A stretch of 6,713 nucleotides of DNA from an uncultured Lachnospiraceae bacterium (GCA_910578845.1 CAJTSL010000101.1:1-6713); one strand, 5' to 3'. Counted from the first letter of the stretch, positions 1-6,178 are shown. The notes: generated by a model from the letters alone, not told the origin. Made by a program: numbers and translations.

Positions 1-1
1 G

Positions 2-712
2 CTCACAAGAGAGGACTTAGCGGACAGGGAATTGAAAATAAGCGAACTGGCATACGGCACGGAAAAGGCAAAGAGCCTGTTCCGTGACATGATGCAGCAG
101 GCTGCCTATGAATGTGGCTTTGAAGCAGAAGACATACCGCTTATGATAGAAGCCATTCCCCTAAATGCGGAATGCATCGTTCTCATTATTACGAAAGTGG
201 AAGACCCGGAAGAACTCGACACCCGTTTCTCCAAATTTGCTCCTTCCGTCCATGACAATGACGAGGAGGATCATGAAGACATCATGGAAGCATTTGCTGA
301 CAGCGCTGATGAGATGTTAGATATCTTACGCAAAATGGACCAGCAGAGCCATACGACGCCATCCGCCGCTACAGCCAATGCACAAGCTGCTCCGGCGAAA
401 AACGCTAGCGAGGCGGCACATGTAAACCGTATGTTCTCCTTTCCTTCCCTCTGCGAAGCTATAAGAGCTTCCCATATTGTAAAGCCATTTTATCAGGGTG
501 AAAATTCATTATACAAAAAAGAATCCGATGGTTCCTATCTGCTTCTTGTCAGCCCGGCAGCGCTAAGTGCGGCAGATTTTAACCGTCTCTGCAATATCCT
601 TACGGAATATGGCAATCCGGAGCCTTTCTCTTCCGCTATAGAATCTTATCTGGAAGAGCATTGCGAACCGGTCATCAAAGATAAGGCAATCCAGTCTCTG
701 GCTGGCATATAA
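2..712 (+). CDS. mecA: MecA-type adaptor protein, 5' end cut by window edge
   Basis: This is a MecA-family adaptor, which in Bacillus delivers substrates such as ComK to the ClpC/ClpP protease; the substrate in clostridia is not evident here. The frame is open from base 2 with no start codon, reading LTREDLADRELKISELAYG. That matches the interior of the MecA N-terminal domain, so about 15 residues lie outside the window. The TTG at 32 is an internal Leu codon, not the start. Visible parts are the N-terminal substrate-binding domain to about position 250, a very acidic linker (DNDEEDHED), an Ala/Ser/Thr-rich spacer near 350-420, and a C-terminal ClpC-binding-type domain from RMFSFPSLCEAI to the TAA at 710-712. 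It is a lone + strand gene, convergent with the - strand cluster. Family assignment is secure; the cellular role is inferred from the family. Confidence 0.92.
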   Translation, partial: LTREDLADRELKISELAYGTEKAKSLFRDMMQQAAYECGFEAEDIPLMIEAIPLNAECIVLIITKVEDPEELDTRFSKFAPSVHDNDEEDHEDIMEAFADSADEMLDILRKMDQQSHTTPSAATANAQAAPAKNASEAAHVNRMFSFPSLCEAIRASHIVKPFYQGENSLYKKESDGSYLLLVSPAALSAADFNRLCNILTEYGNPEPFSSAIESYLEEHCEPVIKDKAIQSLAGI

Positions 713-714
713 TG

Positions 715-746
715 AATGGACAGCAGAAAACTGCTGTCCATTTTCT
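715..746 (+). terminator. Rho-independent terminator of mecA, possibly bidirectional
   Basis: A perfect 12-bp stem, AATGGACAGCAG at 715-726 and its complement at 731-742, encloses an AAAA loop and is followed by TTTTCT. It starts 3 bases after the mecA stop. The convergent - strand gene ends at 763, only 20 bases away, and the same stem read on the - strand is followed by a weaker T-rich run, so it probably serves both genes. Confidence 0.85.
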
Positions 747-762
747 ATTCCTGTTCCTATTC

Positions 763-1215
763 TCACTCCAACTCTGTCTCGCCCACAAGCTCTATGGTCG
801 AGTCAAGCGCGCTCTGTGCGCTTTCGATAATCACGATATCGGGATGGTATTCCTCAACAATTTCGTCCAGAATCGGGATATTGAGCCAGTCAATGCTTAA
901 AGTCCCATGGAAGCTCTCTGCGATGTCATCTTTCAGAAACATTCTGATGAAGCTGTCCCCTATCAACAATATCTTCAAGGCATTTATACATTCTTCATTC
1001 ACATATTCATGCGTATGCTCTTTGAAATGCAAGAAATCCCATCTTTCTTGTGTATCCTGTGTTATTTCAACTGCATGAGGATCTGCTAATGTATAGATAG
1101 GGCAAATCTCTGTATATGGGTAGTCTAATCCATACAAGCTGACAGTTGTCTCTTCTTCCTTCACCAGAAAATCCTCTTCCTGCAAAACCGGTATCTCAGG
1201 GAAATCGTCATGCAA
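763..1215 (-). CDS. 3' part of the frameshifted DHHW gene (GDS serine half)
   Basis: This frame holds the C-terminal part of the DHHW-like protein. It contains LLIGDSF, the typical block around the nucleophilic serine of SGNH-type enzymes, followed by an amphipathic stretch and PDIVIIESAQSALDS near the end, which resembles the conserved C-terminal strand of this family. The TTG at 1215 is only the first possible start: the frame continues open upstream through PENQ, and the ATG-rich region around it has no clear ribosome-binding site. I therefore read it as a stranded fragment rather than an independent gene. It ends with TGA at 763-765, just before the shared terminator. Confidence 0.6.
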   Translation of the reverse strand: MHDDFPEIPVLQEEDFLVKEEETTVSLYGLDYPYTEICPIYTLADPHAVEITQDTQERWDFLHFKEHTHEYVNEECINALKILLIGDSFIRMFLKDDIAESFHGTLSIDWLNIPILDEIVEEYHPDIVIIESAQSALDSTIELVGETELE

Positions 1216-1907
1216 TTGATTCTCAGGATCTGGTATCCGTAAAAGGATCCTTTCTCATTCCAATGCAAAGAATCTACAAACTGATAATAAATGCCCTCGT
1301 CTTTATGCGCAAGCAGATCTTCTTTCACCAAGATCTGGCTAATATCCGTTTTCTCCTGCAATATGCCCACGATCTGGTCTGCCCGGGACGTCTTCCCGCC
1401 AACCTGTATGATTCCTGGCGCATACATCTCCGGATAGATTTCTTCTTTGCTATAACATTGGAAATAATAAAAGGCGATCCCGTTCTCACGCAGATAATCA
1501 GCGATCCCTTGTATATTTTCAGCATATTGCTCAAGAGATTCCTTGCTGAAGAGATTCAAACGCTGGTATTCCCTGATCATGTCATCATCATTGACAAACA
1601 GCCATTTCTCCTGTCCCCGCAGGGCATCGGACTTCACAATCCTGTCAAACAGCGCGTACTGCAATGTGGCGTTTACCTCCATCATCAATGTCCTTCCGCG
1701 CAGATTGTCATTGAGCCAATTTTCAAAATCCAGGATATAATCGTTATAACGTCTCCCCTCGCCCCATTGAATGGAAGGATATGCTGCAAGCGTCCTATTC
1801 TCCATATCAGAGATCCTTCCTTCTCTGTCTCTATGTGCGAGCAGGTATGGACACGTAATAAATAATACAAAAACCACAATTAAGAAAATATCTGCTTTCC
1901 TTTTCAT
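1161..1907 (-). CDS. 5' part of the frameshifted DHHW gene (membrane anchor and Asp/His half)
   Basis: This frame begins MKRKADIFLIVVFVLF, a positively charged start followed by a single membrane segment that acts as a signal anchor. It continues with ENRTLAAYPS and FENWLNDNLRGR, blocks typical of DHHW/AlgX proteins. Further on comes VDSLHWNEKGSFYGYQ, the counterpart of the Asp-x-His-Trp catalytic motif. After YQIL the sequence stops resembling the family and ends within 20 residues. I prefer the ATG at 1907, preceded by AAGGAG at 1921-1926 with a long 13-base spacing. A TTG at 1937 in the same frame would add ten residues ahead of the charged start. The motif reads D-S-L-H-W, one residue longer than the usual D-x-H-W. 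Confidence 0.65.
   Translation of the reverse strand: MKRKADIFLIVVFVLFITCPYLLAHRDREGRISDMENRTLAAYPSIQWGEGRRYNDYILDFENWLNDNLRGRTLMMEVNATLQYALFDRIVKSDALRGQEKWLFVNDDDMIREYQRLNLFSKESLEQYAENIQGIADYLRENGIAFYYFQCYSKEEIYPEMYAPGIIQVGGKTSRADQIVGILQEKTDISQILVKEDLLAHKDEGIYYQFVDSLHWNEKGSFYGYQILRINCMTISLRYRFCRKRIFW
1213..1227 (-). other. Frameshift junction in the DHHW gene
   Basis: On the - strand the codons CAG ATC CTG (Gln-Ile-Leu) are in the 5' frame, while AAT CAA TTG CAT GAC (Asn-Gln-Leu-His-Asp) are in the 3' frame. Only AG lies between them, so a single missing base would restore one frame. The site is not a homopolymer, which makes simple polymerase slippage less likely. Confidence 0.75.
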
Positions 1908-1961
1908 CCTTACTGCTATGCTCCTTATGCCAGGCAATGCCTATATACTCTAAAACTGAAA

Positions 1962-2084
1962 TCAAAGACCCCGCTGCAAGCAACGGGGTATCAAACTTGC
2001 AGCGCTGCAGAGCAGCGGGGTATTTGACCCTCGCGGCAGTCGCCAAATGTCTGCAAACAGCCACTTGGCTCGTTGCCCGCGGGA
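1962..2084 (-). repeat. 123-bp palindromic repeat inserted in the C-terminus of the MBOAT gene
   Basis: On the - strand the element starts CCCGCGGG and ends GGGGTCTTTGA. One half (about 2028-2083) can fold through CCCGCGGGCA with TGCCGCGAGGG and GCCAAGTG with CATTTGGC. The other half is bounded by a 16-bp inverted repeat, 1962-1977 against 2012-2027, with one mismatch. Inside it are CGCTGC/GCAGCG and a terminator-like ACCCCGTTG/CAGCGGGGT hairpin. The host gene reads NPFIY just before it, and TTT CAG TTT TAG (Phe-Gln-Phe-stop) follows directly after its TGA in the same frame. The insertion therefore splits the family's usual NPFIYFQF ending. No target duplication beyond one base is obvious. 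It resembles a REP- or MITE-like non-autonomous repeat; I cannot confirm its copy number elsewhere. Confidence 0.75.
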
Positions 2085-3425
2085 ATAAATGAACGGATTA
2101 TAAGTCCCGGTGACAACATAAATAGCAGCAATCCCCAACAACGCCAGTGTCAGGACGTTCTCTAATATCTCTCCCCACTCCGGCAATCTCCCTTTCACCC
2201 ATAGGTAAACATTCCTTCCTGTTGGCGCCGCTGCTATCAGGCAGCACACAATGATGAAAATCTCATATGCATGAAAATAATATGGCAAAGAAAACCCTAC
2301 ATCCTTTAAGGGAAGGATCCCAAACAGCGATCGGAAGTAAAGCGCGCATTCTTCTAACGTTTCCGTCCTGAAGATCACCATGCTGATCAGCCATAGGAAC
2401 ATCGCACACATCCATGATAAAACCCGGGGAATCTTGATTCTCCATTTACATTTTTGGGCAAGGAACTTTTCTATCACAATGCAGACGCCCCAGAAGATGC
2501 CCCAAACAACATAATTCCATGAAGCGCCGTGCCATAGCCCTGTCAATGTGAATACACATAGAAGATGAATATATACATTCCCTCTCCTGCTGCCCCCGAG
2601 CGGGATATACACATAGTCCCTAAACCATGAGGATAGGGAAATATGCCACCTTTTCCATATCTCAGCACAAGAGCGTGAGATAAAAGGATAATTAAAATTC
2701 TGTACGAATTGGAATCCAAACATTTTTCCCAGCCCTACCGCCATATCGCTATATCCGGAAAAATCAAAATATAACTGGAAAGAATAGCAAAACAAACCTG
2801 CCCATGCTATTATCGGCTCATTTTGATACGGTGACAGTGAGAAGATCTTGTCCGCCGTAACTGCAATAGAATTGGAAAGAATCGCTTTCTTTGCCAGCCC
2901 TACCGTAAACAGCCGGATGCCTGCCGCCAAATTCTCCACATTACTGCTTCTGTTATCTAACTGCCTTTCTATATCGGAGTAGCGCACGATAGGCCCTGCG
3001 ATCAATTGCGGGAACAGAGCAACATATAACCCTAGCTTTATCAGATTCTTCTGCACTTGCGCTTCATTTCTGTACACATCAATCACATAGCTCATTCCCT
3101 GAAATGTGAAAAAAGAAATACCGATTGGCAGGACAATATCAGGAAGCGCAAACGGCTTCCCTGTGACATCTCCCATAATCTGCACGATAAACTTCATATA
3201 CTTCCAATAGCCAAGGTTCAAAAGGTTAAGGCAGATCGCTGCTATGAACATAGCCTTACAGACGCCCTCTCTCTGCCTGCTCCGCAGATATCCTATGAGA
3301 CGCCCGCTGATATAATTGATAAAAATGGAATACAAAAGAATCGGGAGGAAGCAGGCCTCCCCCCAAGTATAAAAAAACAGACTAACTATCAAAAGCCATA
3401 TATTCCTGCTCCGCATAGAACGCAA
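1962..3425 (-). CDS. AlgI-like MBOAT O-acyltransferase, N-terminus frameshifted and C-terminal tail foreign
   Basis: This is a polytopic membrane O-acyltransferase of the AlgI branch of the MBOAT family, which passes acetyl groups across the membrane for modification of exported polysaccharide. It carries the family blocks LPIGISFFTFQGMSYVIDVY (residues 99-118), YFDFSGYSDMAVGLG (219-233), EIWKRWHISLSSWFRDY (255-271) and the catalytic TGLWHGASWN (295-304). The MBOAT histidines fall at 261 and 299. As drawn the frame starts at a TTG without a ribosome-binding site and lacks the first hydrophobic segment. The real start is the ATG at 3490, one frame away. The last 40 residues (SRGQRAKWLFAD to QRGL) come from the inserted repeat. 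The core is intact, so function may depend on whether either end can be corrected. It is followed by the DHHW partner in the usual order. Confidence 0.85.
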   Translation of the reverse strand: MRSMRSRNIWLLIVSLFFYTWGEACFLPILLYSIFINYISGRLIGYLRSRQREGVCKAMFIAAICLNLLNLGYWKYMKFIVQIMGDVTGKPFALPDIVLPIGISFFTFQGMSYVIDVYRNEAQVQKNLIKLGLYVALFPQLIAGPIVRYSDIERQLDNRSSNVENLAAGIRLFTVGLAKKAILSNSIAVTADKIFSLSPYQNEPIIAWAGLFCYSFQLYFDFSGYSDMAVGLGKMFGFQFVQNFNYPFISRSCAEIWKRWHISLSSWFRDYVYIPLGGSRRGNVYIHLLCVFTLTGLWHGASWNYVVWGIFWGVCIVIEKFLAQKCKWRIKIPRVLSWMCAMFLWLISMVIFRTETLEECALYFRSLFGILPLKDVGFSLPYYFHAYEIFIIVCCLIAAAPTGRNVYLWVKGRLPEWGEILENVLTLALLGIAAIYVVTGTYNPFIYSRGQRAKWLFADIWRLPRGSNTPLLCSAASLIPRCLQRGL

Positions 3426-3490
3426 TAGAAAGTACCCCGCTAATGCCAGAGGCAGAAAGAAAAAACAAACGCTGTGGAACTAAATACCAT
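3426..3490 (-). pseudogene. Out-of-frame 5' end of the second MBOAT gene, with its ribosome-binding site
   Basis: ATG at 3490 is preceded by GGGGAG at 3498-3503 with a 7-base spacing, a far better initiation site than any downstream. It opens MVFSSTAFVF, the standard AlgI-family beginning, then runs into a stop. Adding one T to the T6 run (3460-3465 on this strand) continues it as FFLPLALAGYFL straight into LRSMRSRNIWLLIVSLFFYT. About 22 residues, including the first membrane segment, are thus lost through a one-base deletion. Confidence 0.8.
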
Positions 3491-3528
3491 ATCCTGGCTC
3501 CCCGTCAAAAATTAACTATGCCGTCGCA

Positions 3529-3723
3529 TTATGATAAAGCCGCAATTTGCTCCATCAGGTCATCAATATTCATGCCATGCACCATTGCCGCTTCTTCCAA
3601 AGACTCTCCCTGCGCAGACGGGCATCCCAGGCAATGCATGCCTGCATTCATTAAGATCGGCGCAACATCCGGGTTTGTCCTCAAAATCTCTCCAATTGTC
3701 ATATCCTTCGTAATATTAGCCAT
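3529..3723 (-). CDS. DUF1858 (hybrid-cluster-protein-associated redox disulfide) small protein
   Basis: This is a 64-residue cytoplasmic protein covered entirely by a DUF1858 domain, the group described as redox-disulfide domains associated with hybrid cluster (prismane) protein. It begins MANITKDMTIGEILRTNPDV and has the diagnostic HCLGC motif with Cys31 and Cys34, followed by PSAQGESLEEAA. No substrate can be deduced. The ATG at 3723 is well supported by GGAGG at 3733-3737, 9 bases upstream. It lies 38 bases ahead of the MBOAT start with no terminator between, so the two may be co-transcribed, although a redox protein is an unexpected partner for an O-acetylation module. Candidate promoters lie about 220-340 bases upstream, leaving a long leader that contains the tandem hairpin repeats. 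Confidence 0.9.
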   Translation of the reverse strand: MANITKDMTIGEILRTNPDVAPILMNAGMHCLGCPSAQGESLEEAAMVHGMNIDDLMEQIAALS

Positions 3724-3787
3724 TACTCTGTACCTCCGTTTTCTTCTTCATTTTAATAACCATATCTCTCTCAACCTGAGAACTTTG

Positions 3788-3846
3788 GGGCCAAGACGCT
3801 ATCAGCGTCGGCACAAATTCGTGTGTGAAAAATTTATTTTTCACAC
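3788..3846. repeat. Two-hairpin intergenic repeat, copy 1
   Basis: A 32-bp core at 3788-3819 is identical to copy 2 and contains GACGCT-ATC-AGCGTC flanked by GCC and GGC, giving a stable hairpin with an AA bulge. Three bases later comes a second hairpin, GTGTGAAAAA (3823-3832) and TTTTTCACAC (3837-3846) around a TTTA loop. It lies in the leader of the DUF1858 gene if that gene is transcribed from the promoters upstream. Confidence 0.85.
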
Positions 3847-3872
3847 TAATCCCCATGACTTTCTCTCAGCTT

Positions 3873-3933
3873 GGGCCAAGACGCTATCAGCGTCGGCACA
3901 AATTTGCGGTTGAAAAATTTTTATTTTTCAACC
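3873..3933. repeat. Two-hairpin intergenic repeat, copy 2
   Basis: The core at 3873-3904 is identical to copy 1 over 32 bases and sits 85 bases further along. After the same 3-base gap the second hairpin is GGTTGAAAAA (3908-3917) and TTTTTCAACC (3924-3933) around TTTTTA. Compared with copy 1, two base pairs in the stem have changed on both sides so that pairing is kept, while the loop differs in length. No T run follows on either strand, so it is not an ordinary terminator. Confidence 0.85.
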
Positions 3934-3943
3934 TAGTATCCTA

Positions 3944-3972
3944 ATTATAATAGATACTCCTATATATGTACC
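3944..3972 (-). promoter_or_regulatory. Candidate promoter with perfect -10 inside a small palindrome
   Basis: On the - strand TATAAT (3944-3949) lies 17 bases after GGTACA (3967-3972), which matches only the last three bases of the -35 consensus. The -10 sits within an inverted repeat, AGTATC (3935-3940) and GATACT (3953-3958), which could be a regulator site. It would drive the DUF1858 gene, with both hairpin repeats in the transcript. Confidence 0.4.
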
Positions 3973-4036
3973 ATTTTCTCCTGCCGCACCTGTTTTATAC
4001 GGCATCCTATATAGCACAATACATATCATGGTCTAT

Positions 4037-4065
4037 AGTATAAAACGAAATTTATTATCCTGCAA
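4037..4065 (-). promoter_or_regulatory. Candidate sigma-A-type promoter upstream of the DUF1858 gene
   Basis: On the - strand TTGCAG (4060-4065) and TATACT (4037-4042) are separated by exactly 17 bases, immediately after the stop of the first MBOAT. Transcription would begin near 4030, giving a leader of about 300 bases before the DUF1858 start. The rest of the 3724-4076 gap is AT-rich, with no open frame of note. Confidence 0.5.
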
Positions 4066-4076
4066 GCAACATTTGT

Positions 4077-5636
4077 CTAAAATCCTTGATAAATAAAGTC
4101 CGCCGCATTGTACCCTGGGCCATATTTCCCATAAACCAGCACAAGCACAAAGAGCGCAATCCAGCAAAACCACCGGAATAAGAAACACTGTTGATCCATC
4201 CACACGCGCGCATATCCATATTTCTCACGCAACGCCCCGACAATGGCCAATAAAAGCACTGCCAAGATGATAAGATTGATGTCTCCCCAGCTAACGCCAA
4301 GCCCTAATATGCTGCCGTCGAAGAAAATCCATGGGTTAAAAACTTTTCCCGTCAGCGCTTGTATTGCCTGCCCCAGCAACAGAATGCCTTTGCGGATGCC
4401 CATGCTGAAAAATGTCGCCCCGACAGCATAAATAACATATGTTCTTGCTGACTGGAACAGATGCCAGCTAAAGCTCTCCGTCTGAAAGCCAAGTTTCTCC
4501 GTTATCTTCCGAAATGTCGGCGCAAGCAGCTCTCCTGCCATTAGGATCACCCAATACCAGAGGCTGACACCGACAATGAAGCGCAACGCCCCATGCCATA
4601 TTCCCATGACCATCCATAGCACAAACATCCCCACTGCCGTGGCAATAAACTTTCCTGCTGCCTTCCCCCATTTCTTACGGGCATATTTGCTGAATTTCAC
4701 CATTATTTTCGACTTTAATAATGGGTACAGCACATAGTCTTTGGCCCACGCTCCCAACGTAATATGCCATCTCTGCCAGAATTCCTGCGAAGTCCGGGAG
4801 AAAAAGGGATTGTGGAAGTTCTCTGCCAACCGGATATCAAACATTTCCGCAACGCCAATGACGATATCCATACATCCAGAGAAATCCGCATACATCTGGA
4901 TCGGATAAAGCAGAATGGCGATCAGAGAATAACATCCGTTATACATCGTCAGATCCGCTGTAATCCCGGATACGATCACCCCGGCTCTTTCTGCCAGGAC
5001 TAATTTCTTAAAAAACCCCCATAGGACCCTCTGGGCGCCATGCGCCAGATTCCCATACTGGAAGCGGTGTTCCTGATATAGGGATTCTAACTGCTTATAC
5101 TGACTGATCGGCCCTGTCGTAAGCTGTGGGAAAAAGCAGACAAATAAGAACAATTTTAACGGATTTTTCTGCGGCTCTACTGTCTCCCATGCACAGTCCA
5201 GAATATACCCCATGATCTGCAAAGTATAATATCCCATGCCAAGCGACGCCACCAGATCCATATCCACCAATGCCGGTAGAAAAGAAGGCTTGAAATGCTG
5301 AGCCCCTCTGATCGCTACTGACCAGAAATCTTGCCCTTTGAACGCAAACCATAAAAGGATATTCACCGTCAACGCAGCCGCCGTCAGCACATTGATGAGA
5401 CGGGAGCCACGTTTTCCCTGCTTCCTTAGCCTGTCTATCCACATCGTAGCGCCATATGCCGTCAATGCCGAGATCACCAGATAGATAATCGTATAACCTC
5501 TCGCCGCACTAAAATAGAAAATGAGGCTCATGACAAGCAATTGTGCCCACTGCCATGATTTGGGCAACACATAATAAACGATTAATGAAACTGCAATAAA
5601 CAGTAGGAACCGAAATGAAGTAATCGTCATGAACAT
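4077..5636 (-). CDS. AlgI/DltB-type MBOAT O-acyltransferase, intact
   Basis: This 519-residue polytopic membrane protein has a complete MBOAT architecture. It starts TSFRFLLFIAVSLIVYYVLP, the family's first membrane segment. It then shows GMGYYTLQIMGYILDC (133-148), FFPQLTTGPISQY (168-180), YADFSGCMDIVIGVAEMF (249-266), EFWQRWHITLGAWAKDY (285-301) and the catalytic MGIWHGALRF (344-353), placing the family histidines at 291 and 348. It ends YGPGYNAADFIYQGF, a normal family terminus. The ATG at 5636 and another at 5630 are both possible; AGGG at 5645-5648, overlapping the ACP stop, fits the first. Only 10 bases separate it from the acyl carrier protein gene, so the two are probably translationally coupled, and the ACP is the likely acyl donor, as DltC serves DltB. 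At 519 residues it is longer than DltB, and no dltA or dltD is in view, so I do not call it dltB. Confidence 0.9.
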   Translation of the reverse strand: MFMTITSFRFLLFIAVSLIVYYVLPKSWQWAQLLVMSLIFYFSAARGYTIIYLVISALTAYGATMWIDRLRKQGKRGSRLINVLTAAALTVNILLWFAFKGQDFWSVAIRGAQHFKPSFLPALVDMDLVASLGMGYYTLQIMGYILDCAWETVEPQKNPLKLFLFVCFFPQLTTGPISQYKQLESLYQEHRFQYGNLAHGAQRVLWGFFKKLVLAERAGVIVSGITADLTMYNGCYSLIAILLYPIQMYADFSGCMDIVIGVAEMFDIRLAENFHNPFFSRTSQEFWQRWHITLGAWAKDYVLYPLLKSKIMVKFSKYARKKWGKAAGKFIATAVGMFVLWMVMGIWHGALRFIVGVSLWYWVILMAGELLAPTFRKITEKLGFQTESFSWHLFQSARTYVIYAVGATFFSMGIRKGILLLGQAIQALTGKVFNPWIFFDGSILGLGVSWGDINLIILAVLLLAIVGALREKYGYARVWMDQQCFLFRWFCWIALFVLVLVYGKYGPGYNAADFIYQGF

Positions 5637-5646
5637 GAATCTGGCC

Positions 5647-5901
5647 CTACTTGCCCAATTCCAGAATAATATCTACCATTTCACCGACATTCTTCATCGT
5701 AACAACCTTCCCCATCGGTATCTTGAAAGAAAATTCTTCCTCTACGGCAACTACCAGATTGATATGTTCAAAGGAATCCCATTCATCCACATCATCCGCT
5801 GTTGTCTCATCATGTACCTCGATTGTCTCATCATCAAATACATCCTGGAAAACCTTATTCAATCTTTCATATACTTCTTCTCTTGTCATAACCTGTCTCA
5901 T
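5647..5901 (-). CDS. Acyl carrier protein (DltC-like)
   Basis: This is a small acidic carrier protein of 80-84 residues. The phosphopantetheine attachment motif is DEWDSFEHINLV with Ser43, followed by the helix II-III sequence EEEFSFKIPMGKVVTMKNVGEMVDII typical of ACP/PCP folds. The motif is D-S-F rather than the D-S-L of fatty-acid ACPs, a variation frequent in dedicated carriers. Two starts compete. The ATG at 5901 has AAGAAAGG abutting it. The ATG at 5889 (MTREEVYERL) has AAGGA about 11 bases upstream and gives the more family-like N-terminus, so the shorter form is quite possible. Its position directly before the MBOAT suggests it carries the acyl group used by that enzyme. The activating ligase is not in the window. 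Confidence 0.9.
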   Translation of the reverse strand: MRQVMTREEVYERLNKVFQDVFDDETIEVHDETTADDVDEWDSFEHINLVVAVEEEFSFKIPMGKVVTMKNVGEMVDIILELGK

Positions 5902-5902
5902 C

Positions 5903-6178
5903 CTTTCTTAATTTTAAGTAATTGCGAAACTGTCATTTTTTTACCCAATTATGCAATATAGCCAAGATCACGAGCAGGGGACTTTGGCACCGTCGGCACT
6001 TTGGCGCTGTATGGTAACGCCTTATGTGCCGTTACGAGTGCCAATGTAGAGAAAGCGACCCTGCGACGATTTGTCTATAGATGCGACTCCCTCTGGAGGC
6101 GCTTCTATTTGTATACTGTGCAGTTGCCAAAACTTAGTTTCGCAATTATCTTACTTTCTTATTTTAGCCAATTGCAAA
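5903..6178. repeat. Structured intergenic segment with terminal inverted and direct repeats
   Basis: The 316-bp gap between the MaoC and ACP genes (5902-6217) has no credible gene. A 13-bp perfect inverted repeat, TAATTGCGAAACT at 5919-5931 and its complement at 6136-6148, brackets a more GC-rich interior. Just outside, imperfect direct repeats begin CTTTCTTA at 5903 and 6154 and continue to AATTGC plus As. Inside, TTGGCAC (5984-5990) with GTGCCAA (6038-6044) and GTAACG (6014-6019) with CGTTAC (6030-6035) can form nested stems. GCGAC occurs three times at 6055, 6063 and 6083. It looks like a MITE-like insertion or a structured leader; no promoter in it is convincing. Confidence 0.5.

Larger units (their letters stand above)
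763..1907 (-). pseudogene. DHHW/AlgJ-X-like O-acetyltransferase partner, frameshifted
   Basis: Two overlapping - strand frames together make one protein of about 380 residues, the usual size for DHHW-family proteins encoded next to AlgI-like MBOATs. These are membrane-anchored, extracytoplasmic SGNH-fold proteins thought to move acetyl groups onto exported polysaccharide. The 5' frame carries the N-terminal anchor and the Asp/His motif. The 3' frame carries the GDS serine motif. They join near 1213-1226, where restoring one base gives a continuous reading. As the sequence stands, a normal transcript would yield a protein without the serine motif. It follows the MBOAT gene closely, so the two were probably one operon. 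The break could be a real mutation or a consensus error. Confidence 0.8.

Noticed and set aside
32..712. mecA starting at the TTG at base 32
   Set aside because: The frame is open to the window edge and the residues before the TTG match the MecA N-terminal domain, so the gene begins outside the window.
1146..1865. A 239-residue + strand open frame
   Set aside because: It lies antisense to the DHHW gene, has no ribosome-binding site and no recognisable domain; it is a mirror of the real coding frame.
3788..3904. A CRISPR array
   Set aside because: Only two repeats are present, each with an internal hairpin followed by a second paired stem; there are no unique spacers and no cas genes.
3443..3913. 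A 156-residue + strand open frame
   Set aside because: It runs across the DUF1858 gene, the MBOAT start and a hairpin repeat, and its composition does not look like a real protein.
3873..3933. A Rho-independent terminator for the first MBOAT
   Set aside because: The stems are strong, but no T run follows them on the - strand and they lie more than 140 bases after the stop.
4077..5901. Naming the MBOAT and carrier dltB and dltC
   Set aside because: The MBOAT is longer than DltB, and no D-alanine ligase or dltD is in view, so the D-alanylation role is not supported.
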